The position numbers and the translations under genes are program-made. Positions 1 to 7,956 of a stretch of 40,147 nucleotides of DNA are shown one piece after another (positions within the stretch are counted from its first letter, which is position 1; every line of letters starts with the position of its first letter). The DNA comes from an uncultured Porphyromonadaceae bacterium. GTDB lineage: Bacteria > Bacteroidota > Bacteroidia > Bacteroidales > Muribaculaceae. Location: NCBI GenBank assembly GCA_947175665.1, contig CAMWNR010000008.1, positions 1 through 40,147 on the forward strand. The letters are read 5' to 3'. The notes under the pieces are model-generated. The model was not told the origin of the DNA. It made no database searches and saw nothing but the letters and a program-made list of their open reading frames with translations.

Positions 1-19
1 TGATGTGTATAATAGACAG
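1..19 (+). other. Nextera/Tn5 mosaic-end adapter remnant at the contig start
   Basis: The first 19 bases match the 19-base Tn5 mosaic end used in Nextera libraries (AGATGTGTATAAGAGACAG) at 17 positions; only bases 1 and 13 differ. The nrdG reading frame is broken by stops exactly within these bases and becomes clean right after them. This is best read as untrimmed adapter sequence, not genome. Confidence 0.88.
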
Positions 20-375
20 GTCATAACCCCGATTCGTGGAACTTCGATGGAGGTGTCGAAATGACCCTTGATGAAATATTGGCGATAATTGAAGAGGAAG
101 ATTTCGATGTCACTCTGACCGGAGGTGACCCGCTTATGCAACCCGAAAAGGTCAGGTACTTAACCAAGGCAATCAAACAGAGATTCAATAAAAATATATG
201 GTTATATACCGGATTTACAATTTCACAAATACGTCTTTCTCCCGAATTACGCAAGGGAGTCGAGTATATTGACACTATCGTAGAAGGTCCGTTTAAAATC
301 GCTCTGCGCAACACTGATCTGCTATTTCGCGGGTCATCCAATCAGCGCATAATTCACCTCAATCATATACCTTAA
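20..375 (+). CDS. nrdG: Anaerobic ribonucleotide reductase activating protein, 3' part only
   Basis: Radical SAM enzyme that generates the glycyl radical on class III ribonucleotide reductase (NrdD) under anaerobic conditions. The visible part starts at codon 22-24 with HNPDSWNFDGG, the stretch that follows the last cysteine of the CxxxCxxC cluster motif; bases 20-21 (gt) fit the end of that Cys TGT codon, whose first base lies under the adapter. Further on come TLTGGDPLMQPE, a glycine-rich SAM-contacting strand, and WLYTGFT, typical of NrdG. About 117 residues of a protein usually near 155 are present. The 5' end and the probable nrdD partner lie outside the window. An ATG at 61 is internal and not the real start. 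Identification rests on these motifs and is fairly secure. Confidence 0.85.
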
Positions 376-567
376 TATAGCATTCCCAACCCCTCAAAAT
401 CGCACTCATATTCTCTCCCCTCTCCTCAATTCACTCAGCCCGCTGACCTCCTCATACTGCAAGACTGAATAGTGTGCATATCCGTGTCTTTGCGTTAGTA
501 TTTCTTGCGGGTAGGAGCCTAATTTAGATTTTGCAATATTTTTATAGACTCAATAATTTTTTTTTCG
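376..567. other. Intergenic region between nrdG and the ftsY promoter
   Basis: This gene-free stretch is pyrimidine-rich at its start (376-440). No convincing ORF, hairpin terminator or RNA gene was recognised in it. Confidence 0.4.
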
Positions 568-575
568 TAATTTTG
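568..575 (+). promoter_or_regulatory. Probable -7 promoter element for ftsY
   Basis: TAATTTTG fits the Bacteroidetes TAnnTTTG -7 consensus. No TTG lies at the usual 19-20 bp upstream, so only the -7 box supports it. A start near 582 would give ftsY a leader of about 170 nt. Confidence 0.45.
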
Positions 576-600
576 TATCCATTATGTATATTTAATATTT

Positions 601-713
601 TACTCTTATGGTAGAGTATTATATACCTGGTGATACTTATATAATGCAGTGAGTTTACTTGGATTATTAACTTAGCGAATTGACTATTATTATGCCGAGT
701 ATGCAGCATACGG
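601..713 (+). promoter_or_regulatory. Structured 5' leader of ftsY (two hairpins)
   Basis: Two perfect small hairpins lie between the promoter and ftsY: TACTCT (601-606) pairs with AGAGTA (613-618), and GTATG (699-703) pairs with CATAC (707-711), with flanking CC/GG. They may be a regulatory leader or simply AT-rich UTR structure. No known riboswitch class was recognised. Confidence 0.3.
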
Positions 714-754
714 GAAATGAGTATCATTTTATTTAAAAACCGATTATTTATTAT

Positions 755-1723
755 ATGGGATTCTTTAACAAACTTTTTTCTCGCGAAAAAAAGGAGAAAC
801 TTGATCAGGGACTCGAAAAAACTAAAGAAGGTGTATGGTCGAAAATTACTCGCGCGGTTGCGGGTAAATCTACTATCGATGATGAGGTGCTCGATAATCT
901 TGAAGAAGTTTTCATTACCTCTGACGTAGGAGTCGATACCACCCTCGAAATAATAGACCGTATCCAGAAGCGAGTGGCAAAAGATAAGTATGTTTCGACT
1001 CAGGAACTCCATAATCTCCTTTCTGAGGAGGTTTCTGATATGATCGTACCTCCTACTCTCGATGGTGAAGAGGTGCTTGAGGATTTTCAGGTTCCCGCTA
1101 ATAATCGCCCTTACGTTATTCTGGTCGTGGGCGTGAATGGGGTAGGTAAAACTACTACAATAGGTAAACTCGCTCACCAATATAAAGCAGCAGGCAATAA
1201 GGTTATACTCGGTGCCGCTGACACATTTCGCGCTGCAGCCATCGACCAACTTGAACTGTGGGGTCAACGCGCAGGTGTAACTGTAATAAAACAGCAAATG
1301 GGTTCTGACCCCGCAGCAGTAGCCTTTGACACAGTCAGCGCGGCCAAAGCCCAAAATGCAGATGTAGTAATCATTGACACAGCCGGCCGACTTCACAATA
1401 AAGCCGGTCTGATGAGAGAGTTGGAAAAAATCGGTAAGGTTGTAAAGCGCGTAGTGCCGGAGGCTCCGCAAGAAGTATTGCTCGTACTTGACGGTTCTAC
1501 TGGTCAAAATGCTTACGAACAGGCCGAACAATTCTCTGCCGTTACAAATGTCAATGCGCTCGCTATCACCAAACTTGACGGGACTGCCAAGGGTGGTGTA
1601 GTAATCGGTATCTCTAATAAACATAAGATACCTATCAAATATCTCGGACTCGGCGAAAAACCGGAAGATCTGCAGATTTTTAATGCTAAGGAATTTGTAA
1701 AATCTTTATTTGATAAGAAGTAA
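755..1723 (+). CDS. ftsY: Signal recognition particle receptor FtsY
   Basis: SRP-type GTPase that receives ribosome-SRP complexes at the inner membrane and hands nascent membrane proteins to the Sec translocon. The 322-residue protein has a short charged N-terminus, an NG-domain helical bundle (about 25-110), P-loop GVNGVGKTTT at 126-135, the DTFRAAA insertion-box segment at 156-162, DTAGR at 208-212, TKLD at 272-275 and a C-terminal GLGEKPEDL motif. It lacks the long acidic A domain of E. coli FtsY, as is usual in Bacteroidetes. The ATG at 755 follows an AT-rich leader without a Shine-Dalgarno sequence. rimO follows 108 nt later on the same strand. In related genomes this pair normally follows rpmB-rpmG-DUF4295, here 16 kb away. 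Confidence 0.97.
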   Translation: MGFFNKLFSREKKEKLDQGLEKTKEGVWSKITRAVAGKSTIDDEVLDNLEEVFITSDVGVDTTLEIIDRIQKRVAKDKYVSTQELHNLLSEEVSDMIVPPTLDGEEVLEDFQVPANNRPYVILVVGVNGVGKTTTIGKLAHQYKAAGNKVILGAADTFRAAAIDQLELWGQRAGVTVIKQQMGSDPAAVAFDTVSAAKAQNADVVIIDTAGRLHNKAGLMRELEKIGKVVKRVVPEAPQEVLLVLDGSTGQNAYEQAEQFSAVTNVNALAITKLDGTAKGGVVIGISNKHKIPIKYLGLGEKPEDLQIFNAKEFVKSLFDKK

Positions 1724-1778
1724 CTCATCGGTAACTATCAAAATTTAAGCAAGTTAGATTTTTCCAACGAATATATAA

Positions 1779-1806
1779 GAATCCGGATAGTATAATTCCG
1801 GTTTCT
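1779..1806 (+). terminator. Weak hairpin between ftsY and rimO
   Basis: CCGGA (1783-1787) pairs with TCCGG (1797-1801), extended by GAA/TTC across a T-T mismatch, followed by a T-rich but interrupted run. It may attenuate rather than end transcription. Confidence 0.35.
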
Positions 1807-1831
1807 TGTTATCTCTTTACTTTGTCTGGCC

Positions 1832-3148
1832 ATGTCTTATAAAAAAGGAAGAATTGACGTCATCTCAATGGGATGCTCTAAAAACCTCGTTGATTCCGAG
1901 CGCTTACTAAGGCGATTGGAAGCAAAAGGCTATACATCTTGTCACGATAGCGAGAACCCATGCGGCGAATGGGTTATGGTCAATACATGCGGTTTTATCG
2001 GTGATGCTAAAGAGGAGTCTATCAATCTTATCCTTGAACTCGCCAATGCTAAAAATGAAGGTAAAATAGGCAATATCGCTGTCATGGGTTGCCTGTCTGA
2101 AAGATATCCGGGTGAGTTAAAGTCTGAGATTCCGGAGGTTGATAAGTGGTATGGTAAGTTTAATTGGTCTCAATTTGTAGAGCAACTCCCTACTCTTTCA
2201 CCTATCGATACACCAAAAGTTTGGGAGCGCAATCTGACCACTCCCCCGTGGAGTGCATTTCTTAAAATCTCCGAAGGATGCAATCGTTTTTGCGCTTTCT
2301 GCGCAATCCCTTTGATTACCGGACGCCATCATTCCAGACCTAAAGATGAGATTCTTGAGGAAGTTAAAAGTTTGGTTTCTAAAGGAGTTGTTGAATTTAA
2401 TGTTATTGCTCAGGATCTCTCTTCGTATGGTAAGGATCTCCCGGCACCGCAATCGGGTATGTCCGGTCTGGCCGACCTGATTTCGGATATGGCTGATATA
2501 CCCGGCGTGGAGTGGATCAGACTCCACTATGCTTACCCGGCTGATTTCCCGATGGATATCCTTGATGTAATACGCGAAAAGAAGAATGTGTGCAAGTATC
2601 TTGACATCGCTCTCCAGCATATCTCTGACCCGGTATTAAAGAATATGCGTCGCCATATCACTAAAGATGAGACTCTTAGTCTAATCAGCACGATTCGCGA
2701 CAGAGTACCCGGCATACGCCTGCGCACAACATTGATGACGGGATTCCCGGGCGAAGGTGAGCAGGAATTTGAAGAGTTGCTCGATTTTGTAAAGTCTCAA
2801 CGGTTTGACCGTATGGGCGCTTTTGCTTATTGTGAAGAAGATGATACTTGGGGTGCAAAAAATCTTGAGGATTCAATTAGTCAAGAGGTTAAGGAAGCAC
2901 GACTCGACAAACTTATGGCTCTGCAAGAAGAAATAGCCCTCTCTCTAAATGAAGAACTTATAGGTAAAAGGGTTAAGGTACTCGTAGAGAGACATGACGG
3001 CAACGACTCCATCGGACGTACTGAATTTGATTCTCCCGAAGTTGACCCTGAAGTTATTATAAAGGGGGCGTCTCTACCTCTCGGTAAGTTTGTAGAGGTG
3101 GTGATTACCGAGGCTTACCCCTTTGAGATTATAGGTGAGGTAATCTGA
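1832..3148 (+). CDS. rimO: Ribosomal protein S12 methylthiotransferase RimO
   Basis: Radical SAM methylthiotransferase that adds a methylthio group to the conserved aspartate of ribosomal protein S12. The 438-residue protein has the N-terminal UPF0004 domain with cluster cysteines C15 (MGCSKN), C53 (NTCGFI) and C87 (MGCLSE), the radical SAM motif C150-C154-C157 (GCNRFCAFC), and a C-terminal TRAM domain from about 375. The GCSKNLVDSE and RHHSRP signatures separate RimO from the tRNA enzyme MiaB. The gene is full length. Its last 192 bases plus 23 bases downstream are repeated exactly in tandem immediately after it, leaving a fragment at 3171-3363. A TTACTTTG string (1817-1824) just ahead of the ATG might be a degenerate promoter. 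Confidence 0.96.
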   Translation: MSYKKGRIDVISMGCSKNLVDSERLLRRLEAKGYTSCHDSENPCGEWVMVNTCGFIGDAKEESINLILELANAKNEGKIGNIAVMGCLSERYPGELKSEIPEVDKWYGKFNWSQFVEQLPTLSPIDTPKVWERNLTTPPWSAFLKISEGCNRFCAFCAIPLITGRHHSRPKDEILEEVKSLVSKGVVEFNVIAQDLSSYGKDLPAPQSGMSGLADLISDMADIPGVEWIRLHYAYPADFPMDILDVIREKKNVCKYLDIALQHISDPVLKNMRRHITKDETLSLISTIRDRVPGIRLRTTLMTGFPGEGEQEFEELLDFVKSQRFDRMGAFAYCEEDDTWGAKNLEDSISQEVKEARLDKLMALQEEIALSLNEELIGKRVKVLVERHDGNDSIGRTEFDSPEVDPEVIIKGASLPLGKFVEVVITEAYPFEIIGEVI

Positions 3149-3385
3149 TTTTCCTCACCCCTCTTTCTACACTTATAGGTAAAAGGGTTAAGGTACTCGT
3201 AGAGAGACATGACGGCAACGACTCCATCGGACGTACTGAATTTGATTCTCCCGAAGTTGACCCTGAAGTTATTATAAAGGGGGCGTCTCTACCTCTCGGT
3301 AAGTTTGTAGAGGTGGTGATTACCGAGGCTTACCCCTTTGAGATTATAGGTGAGGTAATCTGATTTTCCTCACCCCTCTTTCTAC
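2956..3385. repeat. Exact 215-bp tandem duplication of the rimO 3' end
   Basis: Unit 1 is 2956-3170 and unit 2 is 3171-3385, identical by reading. Each holds the end of rimO, its stop and 23 bases of the following spacer. The junction has 2 nt of microhomology (AC, also seen at 3386-3387). The parent gene is intact. Confidence 0.95.
3171..3363 (+). pseudogene. Duplicated C-terminal fragment of rimO
   Basis: This is the second copy of the last 64 rimO codons, mostly the TRAM domain, ending at the duplicated stop codon. It has no start codon or promoter of its own and cannot be functional alone. It arises from the 215-bp tandem duplication or from an assembly error of the same shape. Confidence 0.9.
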
Positions 3386-3413
3386 ACATTGATAATCAGC
3401 AGATTGCTAAATA

Positions 3414-4454
3414 ATGAACTTTTTTATTTTCCGACTCCCCGGTCATTCTAATATTTACCATGGTTTTTGTGCTGATGTGAAACATGGCCTTGATGACGGA
3501 TTCATATTCTCTCGTTATGGAGAGTCGAATTGCATTTTCTCCATCCCTTTTGTTAATACTCCTGTTGATTATGATTTAATTAACAAGTGGGTGATGGAAA
3601 ATGACACTGAGTATTTTAAGTCCAATGGCGCATTACCTTTATCGACACCTAAAGATTCTCACTTTGAACTTATTAACAATTGCATCGGAGAGATCAGCAG
3701 ACTTGAGTCTGACTCGGGAGTCAAGGCAAAAATAATAGCGTCGCGCATATTCAACATACCCACCGACGCGAGTGCTACAGAAATTTTCGACAGACTCTGC
3801 ACAAGGTATCCTGATGCGGCCGTATTTCTCTTTTCAACCTCAGATTTCGGTACCTGGATAGGTGCTACTCCCGAGGTTATACTTGAAAGAGATGGCAATT
3901 CTCTACACTCTGTGGCCCTCGCAGGTACCCGACCGGCGGCTTGCATAGACTCCCCTTGGGATAAAAAAAATATCGACGAACAGAGTATCGTTACTTCATT
4001 TATCCAAAATATATTTCTCCGCAGCAACTTAAAACCTGAAATAACAGGCCCGTATACTAAGAGATGCGGACCTGTAATACATCTCGAGACCAAAATAAGC
4101 ACCGTCATGGATAAGGTGCCAGATGAGAATATCTCATCAGAACGAGACCTTTTCACATCTCTGCTTTCCACCTTAGCACCTACTCCGGCCATAAGTGGAT
4201 TTCCTCGCAAAGAAGCAATGGACTTCATTGAAAAAAATGAATTGCACTCCCGCCAATGCTATGGAGGGATGGTTGGGATTTACTCCGCCGATAACTCTCT
4301 GCATACTTACGCCACTCTGCGATGCGGACACTATTCGGCATACGAAAAAAGAATTTCCTTATATGCCGGTGGCGGAATTACCCACGATTCTGACCCCACC
4401 TCAGAGTGGGAAGAGACAGAAATAAAGTTATCTACGGTAGCGTCATTAATATAA
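3414..4454 (+). CDS. menF: Isochorismate synthase (chorismate-binding enzyme)
   Basis: Converts chorismate to isochorismate, the first step of menaquinone synthesis. The 346-residue protein has the chorismate-binding fold signatures: a GATPEVILE strand, an ALAGTRPA segment, HLETKIS, then from about residue 261 SGFPRKEAMDFI and the CYGGMVGIY strand, and near the C-terminus YAGGGI followed by SDPTSEWEETEIK, the metal and substrate-binding end of the family. It is shorter than E. coli MenF (about 430) but near the usual size in Bacteroidetes. Anthranilate or aminodeoxychorismate synthase is less likely because no glutamine amidotransferase partner is near and the rest of the men pathway lies in the window. 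The remaining men genes sit 22 kb downstream; in Bacteroides, as I recall, menF heads that operon. Confidence 0.88.
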   Translation: MNFFIFRLPGHSNIYHGFCADVKHGLDDGFIFSRYGESNCIFSIPFVNTPVDYDLINKWVMENDTEYFKSNGALPLSTPKDSHFELINNCIGEISRLESDSGVKAKIIASRIFNIPTDASATEIFDRLCTRYPDAAVFLFSTSDFGTWIGATPEVILERDGNSLHSVALAGTRPAACIDSPWDKKNIDEQSIVTSFIQNIFLRSNLKPEITGPYTKRCGPVIHLETKISTVMDKVPDENISSERDLFTSLLSTLAPTPAISGFPRKEAMDFIEKNELHSRQCYGGMVGIYSADNSLHTYATLRCGHYSAYEKRISLYAGGGITHDSDPTSEWEETEIKLSTVASLI

Positions 4455-4475
4455 TCTCTTTTCTCTGTGCCTCGA

Positions 4476-4566
4476 ACGATAAATCTATATTATCCCTGAC
4501 TATATGTAAACACGCGCGGTGAGTAAAATGAAAATAATTAAGATTTAGAGAAGTAAAATTTATCGT
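4476..4566. repeat. 9-bp inverted repeat upstream of the DUF2975 gene
   Basis: ACGATAAAT (4476-4484) and ATTTATCGT (4558-4566) are perfect inverted copies separated by 73 bp, ending just before the -33 box of the following promoter. They could be operator half sites, or chance in an AT-rich spacer. Confidence 0.3.
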
Positions 4567-4580
4567 TTATCAATAATTTT

Positions 4581-4611
4581 TTTGTACAATTCAATTAAAT
4601 TATTATTTTTG
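4581..4611 (+). promoter_or_regulatory. Promoter of the DUF2975/HTH gene pair
   Basis: The -33 box TTTG (4581-4584) is followed after 19 bp by the -7 box TATTTTTG (4604-4611), a textbook Bacteroidetes sigma-ABfr promoter. Expected start near 4617, about 20 nt before the ATG. Confidence 0.7.
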
Positions 4612-4637
4612 CAGTCGCAATTATTACAAGAAATAAT

Positions 4638-5309
4638 ATGAGAAAAACCTGGATATATCTTCTCTCCGTTGCTATAATAGGTATAGTCTGCGCCTCTGTA
4701 CTACTGCCCGGCATTAAAATGATTTCACATTTTAGCGAGGGATTTACAGCGGGCTATAATGCCGGAGTTAAAGGGGAACCCAAGGCCACACCCACCGAAT
4801 TGGAAGTCCCAATAAATATGACATTTACCCCCACCGGACAGACTTATTTTCAACCCAATGATTCAATCGTATTCGCCAACGGAGAGAAACTACCCATTCT
4901 TATAGATTCAGTCGCTGTACTGGCTCCGCAGAAAAACGTACCCTCTTTTTGGCAATGGCTTATTATTATAGCATATCCTATTGAGATAATATTGCTGATA
5001 CCTTTGATATGGACCTTTATCAAGTTTATCATTAATATCTCACGTCAGGATATTTTTATAAGGAAGAATGCCAAGTTGCTTCGCAAATTTTCATATATCC
5101 TTCTTATTATCACTATATTTGAAATACTCACCGGCATCGGCCACGAATCGATATTCCATGCACTTTCTCTCTCTATGCAGGGATACTCTATTGATGCCAA
5201 CTGGTCTTTCCCTTGGAGTGATCTCCTGCTCAGTGCAATAGGATTGCTTATGGCCGAAATCTGGATGCTCGGTATCAAAATCCGTGAAGATCAAGAATTA
5301 ACAATTTAA
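4638..5309 (+). CDS. DUF2975 family membrane protein
   Basis: Inner-membrane protein of unknown function, 223 residues. Four membrane segments are visible at about 6-25, 104-131, 151-170 and 194-213. Residues 26-100 between the first and second segments form a polar, probably extracytoplasmic, region. After the second segment comes QDIFIRKNAKLLRKFSY, close to the conserved (P)F..eN...LR signature of DUF2975. The family is known for sitting next to a small YozG-like HTH protein, and exactly such a gene follows 14 nt later, so the two probably form one regulatory unit. What it senses is not known. A strong promoter lies immediately upstream. Confidence 0.75.
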   Translation: MRKTWIYLLSVAIIGIVCASVLLPGIKMISHFSEGFTAGYNAGVKGEPKATPTELEVPINMTFTPTGQTYFQPNDSIVFANGEKLPILIDSVAVLAPQKNVPSFWQWLIIIAYPIEIILLIPLIWTFIKFIINISRQDIFIRKNAKLLRKFSYILLIITIFEILTGIGHESIFHALSLSMQGYSIDANWSFPWSDLLLSAIGLLMAEIWMLGIKIREDQELTI

Positions 5310-5323
5310 TATTTTCCCGATTT

Positions 5324-5533
5324 ATGCCAATAATAGTCAATCTTGATGTAATGATGGCCCGACGGAAAATATCTTTGGGCGATTTAGCGGATAAGATGGG
5401 TATCACCCCCTCTAATCTCTCAATACTTAAAACCGGGAAGGCAAAAGCCATCAGGTTTTCAACATTGGAAAGTATTTGTCAGATTCTCGAATGCCAACCT
5501 GCCGACATACTTGAATATAAGCCTGACGAGTAA
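5324..5533 (+). CDS. Small Cro/C1-type HTH regulator (YozG-like)
   Basis: DNA-binding protein of 69 residues consisting almost only of an XRE/HTH_26 domain. The helix-turn-helix is read at roughly 17-36 (SLGDLADKMGITPSNLSIL), followed by the KTGKAKAIRFSTLESICQILECQPADIL stretch typical of this family. It lies 14 nt after the DUF2975 membrane gene and is surely cotranscribed with it. This pair is widespread in Firmicutes and Bacteroidetes; the membrane partner may control the regulator, but that is inference. No target operator can be named, although a 9-bp inverted repeat lies ahead of the operon promoter. Confidence 0.82.
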   Translation: MPIIVNLDVMMARRKISLGDLADKMGITPSNLSILKTGKAKAIRFSTLESICQILECQPADILEYKPDE

Positions 5534-5567
5534 CTAATGAAAATCAATATTATTAATCTATATTTTT

Positions 5568-7610
5568 ATGAATAAGTACAGCCTATTACTCTTGGCAGTC
5601 GCAGCCGGATCAGTACTGTCCGCTTCTGCCGAAGAGCATCTGAAATCGCTTGATGGCAAAGGTATCTCTCAAAATATACCTGCCTCTGAAGATTTTTATC
5701 GTCACGTTAATCAGCATTGGATGGATGCAAATCCCCTGAGCCCGGAGTATTCCCGCTATGGCCAATTTAACATCCTTACCGATTCGAGCAATAACCGCGT
5801 GCGCCGCATTGTGACCGGTCTGGCATCTAAAAATCCCGAACCCGGTACAATCGCCTACAAGATTTCCGCTCTTTACGAGTCAGGTATGGACTCCGTAAAG
5901 CGCAACCAACTCGGTGCCAAACCTATTCAGGATGTAGTTAAGAAGATCGATTCAACACCTGCCTCGGAGATGACTGATCTTCTTCTCTGGATGCATAAAT
6001 ATTATGCCGCACCTTTCTTTAGTGCATATCCTCAGGAAGACCTTAATAATTCCGCCGAATATGCTATGTATATCGGTTCAGGTGGTCTGACTCTTGGTGA
6101 CAGAGATTATTATCTGGTCAAAGATGCTGACAATAAGAAGATCCGCGACGCTTATCTCAAACTTATTGAGAAGGATATGATGCTCTCAGGGTTCTCTAAA
6201 AAGGATGCCAAGCGTATCGCCAAGAATGTTCTTAAAGTCGAGACTCTTATCGCTGACTCTACCTGGACTCGCGAACAGACCCGTGATATGCACGCTCTCA
6301 ACAACGTTCGTTCTATCGACTGGGTTAAATCTACTTGTCCCAATATCCCGTGGGATCGCTTCTTTAAAGAGACTATGAAGATCGATACCCCCGATCAGTT
6401 TATCGTAACCGAGATCAATACCGTTAAGCAGGCCGATAAACTTATCTCTACTCTTCCTGCCCGCGAAATCAAGGATTATTATCTCTGGCAGTTTGTGCAG
6501 GATGCCGCTCCTTATCTGAGCGATGACTTCAGCGACGCTCATTTTGAATTTAATAAGGTTATGAGCGGTGTCGAGAGTCAGCAACCCCGTTGGAAGAGAG
6601 TACTCGGTGCTACCGAAGGTCGTCTCGGCGAAGCGGTAGGTGAACTTTATGTTGAGCAGTACTTCCCCGAATCTTCTAAAAAATATATGGAGGGTCTGGT
6701 AGAAAACCTGCGCACTGCTCTGGGCAAACACATCATCAACCTCCCCTGGATGAGCGATGAGACCAAACTTGAAGCGATCAAGAAACTCAATGCCATCACC
6801 GTTAAGATCGGCTATCCCGATAAGTGGAAAGATTATTCTACTCTCAATATCGACCCCTCTCTCTCTTATTATGAGAACATTCATAATGCTAATCTCTGGC
6901 ATAACGATGAGTACCTCGCCAAGTGGGGTAAACCCGTAGATCGCTCTGAATGGGGTATGACTCCGCAGACTATCAACGCTTACTACAATCCGCTTAATAA
7001 CGAAATCGTTTTCCCGGCCGGTATCCTGCAGGCTCCCTTCTTTGACGCAAATGCAAGCGATGCCGAGAATTACGGTGGTATCGGCGTGGTAATCGGCCAC
7101 GAACTTACCCACGGTTTTGACGACCAGGGGTGTAACTTTGACGCAGTAGGCAATATGAACAACTGGTGGACCGCCGAAGATGCAAAAGCATTTGCCGAAT
7201 TGACTCAAGGTCTTGCAAACCAGTTTGATCAGGTTGAAGTACTTCCCGGCGTTATGGCCAACGGTTCGTATACCCTCGGTGAGAATATCGCTGACCAGGG
7301 TGGACTGCGTGTAGCGATGACTGCATTCCTTGACTCTCAAAAGAAAAAGGGTGTGGATATTAAGGCCGAAGAGGCTAAAATCGATGGTATTGACCCCATT
7401 CAGGTATTCTACATGAATTACGCTAATCTCTGGGCTCAGAATGTACGCGATGCAGAGAAGAAAAAACTCACTATGACAGATGTACACTCTCTGGGCGAAA
7501 ACCGCGTGAACGTGACACTTAAGAATATCGCTCCCTTTATGGACGCTTTCGATATTAAAGAGGGTGACAAAATGTATCGCCCCGCCTCTGAGCGTATCGT
7601 AATCTGGTAA
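5568..7610 (+). CDS. pepO: M13 family zinc metallopeptidase (PepO/neprilysin type)
   Basis: Secreted zinc endopeptidase cleaving small peptides. It has 680 residues, the usual family size, with a signal peptide (hydrophobic 4-18, probable cleavage near SASA-EE at 21-22). The M13 N-terminal domain runs from about 40 to 420. The catalytic domain carries NAYYNPLNNEIVFPAGIL (470-487), HELTH at 511-515 with catalytic E512, and third zinc ligand E572 in GENIADQGG. The C-terminus ends in RPASERIVIW, and the final Trp is typical of the family. Cell location should be periplasm or outside; no lipobox cysteine is seen. A strong terminator follows. The last 8 codons and that terminator are included in an exact 315-bp tandem duplication. 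Confidence 0.96.
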   Translation: MNKYSLLLLAVAAGSVLSASAEEHLKSLDGKGISQNIPASEDFYRHVNQHWMDANPLSPEYSRYGQFNILTDSSNNRVRRIVTGLASKNPEPGTIAYKISALYESGMDSVKRNQLGAKPIQDVVKKIDSTPASEMTDLLLWMHKYYAAPFFSAYPQEDLNNSAEYAMYIGSGGLTLGDRDYYLVKDADNKKIRDAYLKLIEKDMMLSGFSKKDAKRIAKNVLKVETLIADSTWTREQTRDMHALNNVRSIDWVKSTCPNIPWDRFFKETMKIDTPDQFIVTEINTVKQADKLISTLPAREIKDYYLWQFVQDAAPYLSDDFSDAHFEFNKVMSGVESQQPRWKRVLGATEGRLGEAVGELYVEQYFPESSKKYMEGLVENLRTALGKHIINLPWMSDETKLEAIKKLNAITVKIGYPDKWKDYSTLNIDPSLSYYENIHNANLWHNDEYLAKWGKPVDRSEWGMTPQTINAYYNPLNNEIVFPAGILQAPFFDANASDAENYGGIGVVIGHELTHGFDDQGCNFDAVGNMNNWWTAEDAKAFAELTQGLANQFDQVEVLPGVMANGSYTLGENIADQGGLRVAMTAFLDSQKKKGVDIKAEEAKIDGIDPIQVFYMNYANLWAQNVRDAEKKKLTMTDVHSLGENRVNVTLKNIAPFMDAFDIKEGDKMYRPASERIVIW

Positions 7611-7641
7611 ATAATCATTTCTACCTGATTTATAATCTCAC

Positions 7642-7680
7642 AATCTGCCTTTGCAAATCTTGCGAAGGCAGATTTTTTTT
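7642..7680 (+). terminator. Rho-independent terminator of pepO
   Basis: AATCTGCCTT (7642-7651) pairs perfectly with AAGGCAGATT (7665-7674), followed by a T run. The right arm overlaps the promoter of the next gene. Confidence 0.88.
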
Positions 7681-7690
7681 CTTAATTTTG
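7660..7690 (+). promoter_or_regulatory. Promoter, first copy, ahead of the truncated patatin ORF
   Basis: TTG (7660-7662), 20 bp, TAATTTTG (7683-7690). The ATG at 7695 begins only 4 nt after the -7 box, so the transcript should be leaderless or nearly so. Confidence 0.65.
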
Positions 7691-7694
7691 TAAC

Positions 7695-7925
7695 ATGCAA
7701 TTAAAAATTGACGGTCTACTCGAACGCATCGGTCTTAACCCTAAACCACCTCGCATCGGTTTCGCTTTCAGCGGGGGAGGTGCCAAGGGTTTTACCCATA
7801 TCGGTGCTATGATGGCTTTTGAGAAGTTTGGAGTCTCTGCCGACATTATCTCCGGTGTCTCAGCCGGGAGTATCGCCGCAGTTTTATATGCCGCCGGCCT
7901 CTCTGAGCGTATCGTAATCTGGTAA
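7695..7925 (+). pseudogene. Truncated patatin copy fused in frame to the PepO tail
   Basis: The first 69 codons of the patatin-like gene run in frame into the last codons of pepO, giving a 76-residue chimera ending in ERIVIW. It keeps the GGGAKG oxyanion loop and the GVSAG nucleophile motif but lacks the catalytic aspartate, so it should be inactive. It has its own complete promoter copy and could be expressed. It is a by-product of the 315-bp tandem duplication, if that is real. Confidence 0.85.
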
Positions 7926-7956
7926 ATAATCATTTCTACCTGATTTATAATCTCAC

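Noticed and set aside
542-1624. Long minus-strand ORF opposite ftsY (360 codons)
   Set aside because: It lies wholly over ftsY and its leader, has no recognisable domain or promoter, and its composition is what an antisense frame of a codon-biased gene gives.
3171-3385. Insertion sequence or recombination site as cause of the rimO duplication
   Set aside because: No transposase, terminal inverted repeats or target-site duplication; only 2 nt of microhomology at the junction.
6186-7487. Long minus-strand ORF opposite pepO (433 codons)
   Set aside because: pepO carries all M13 motifs in the plus frame; the opposite frame has no family features.
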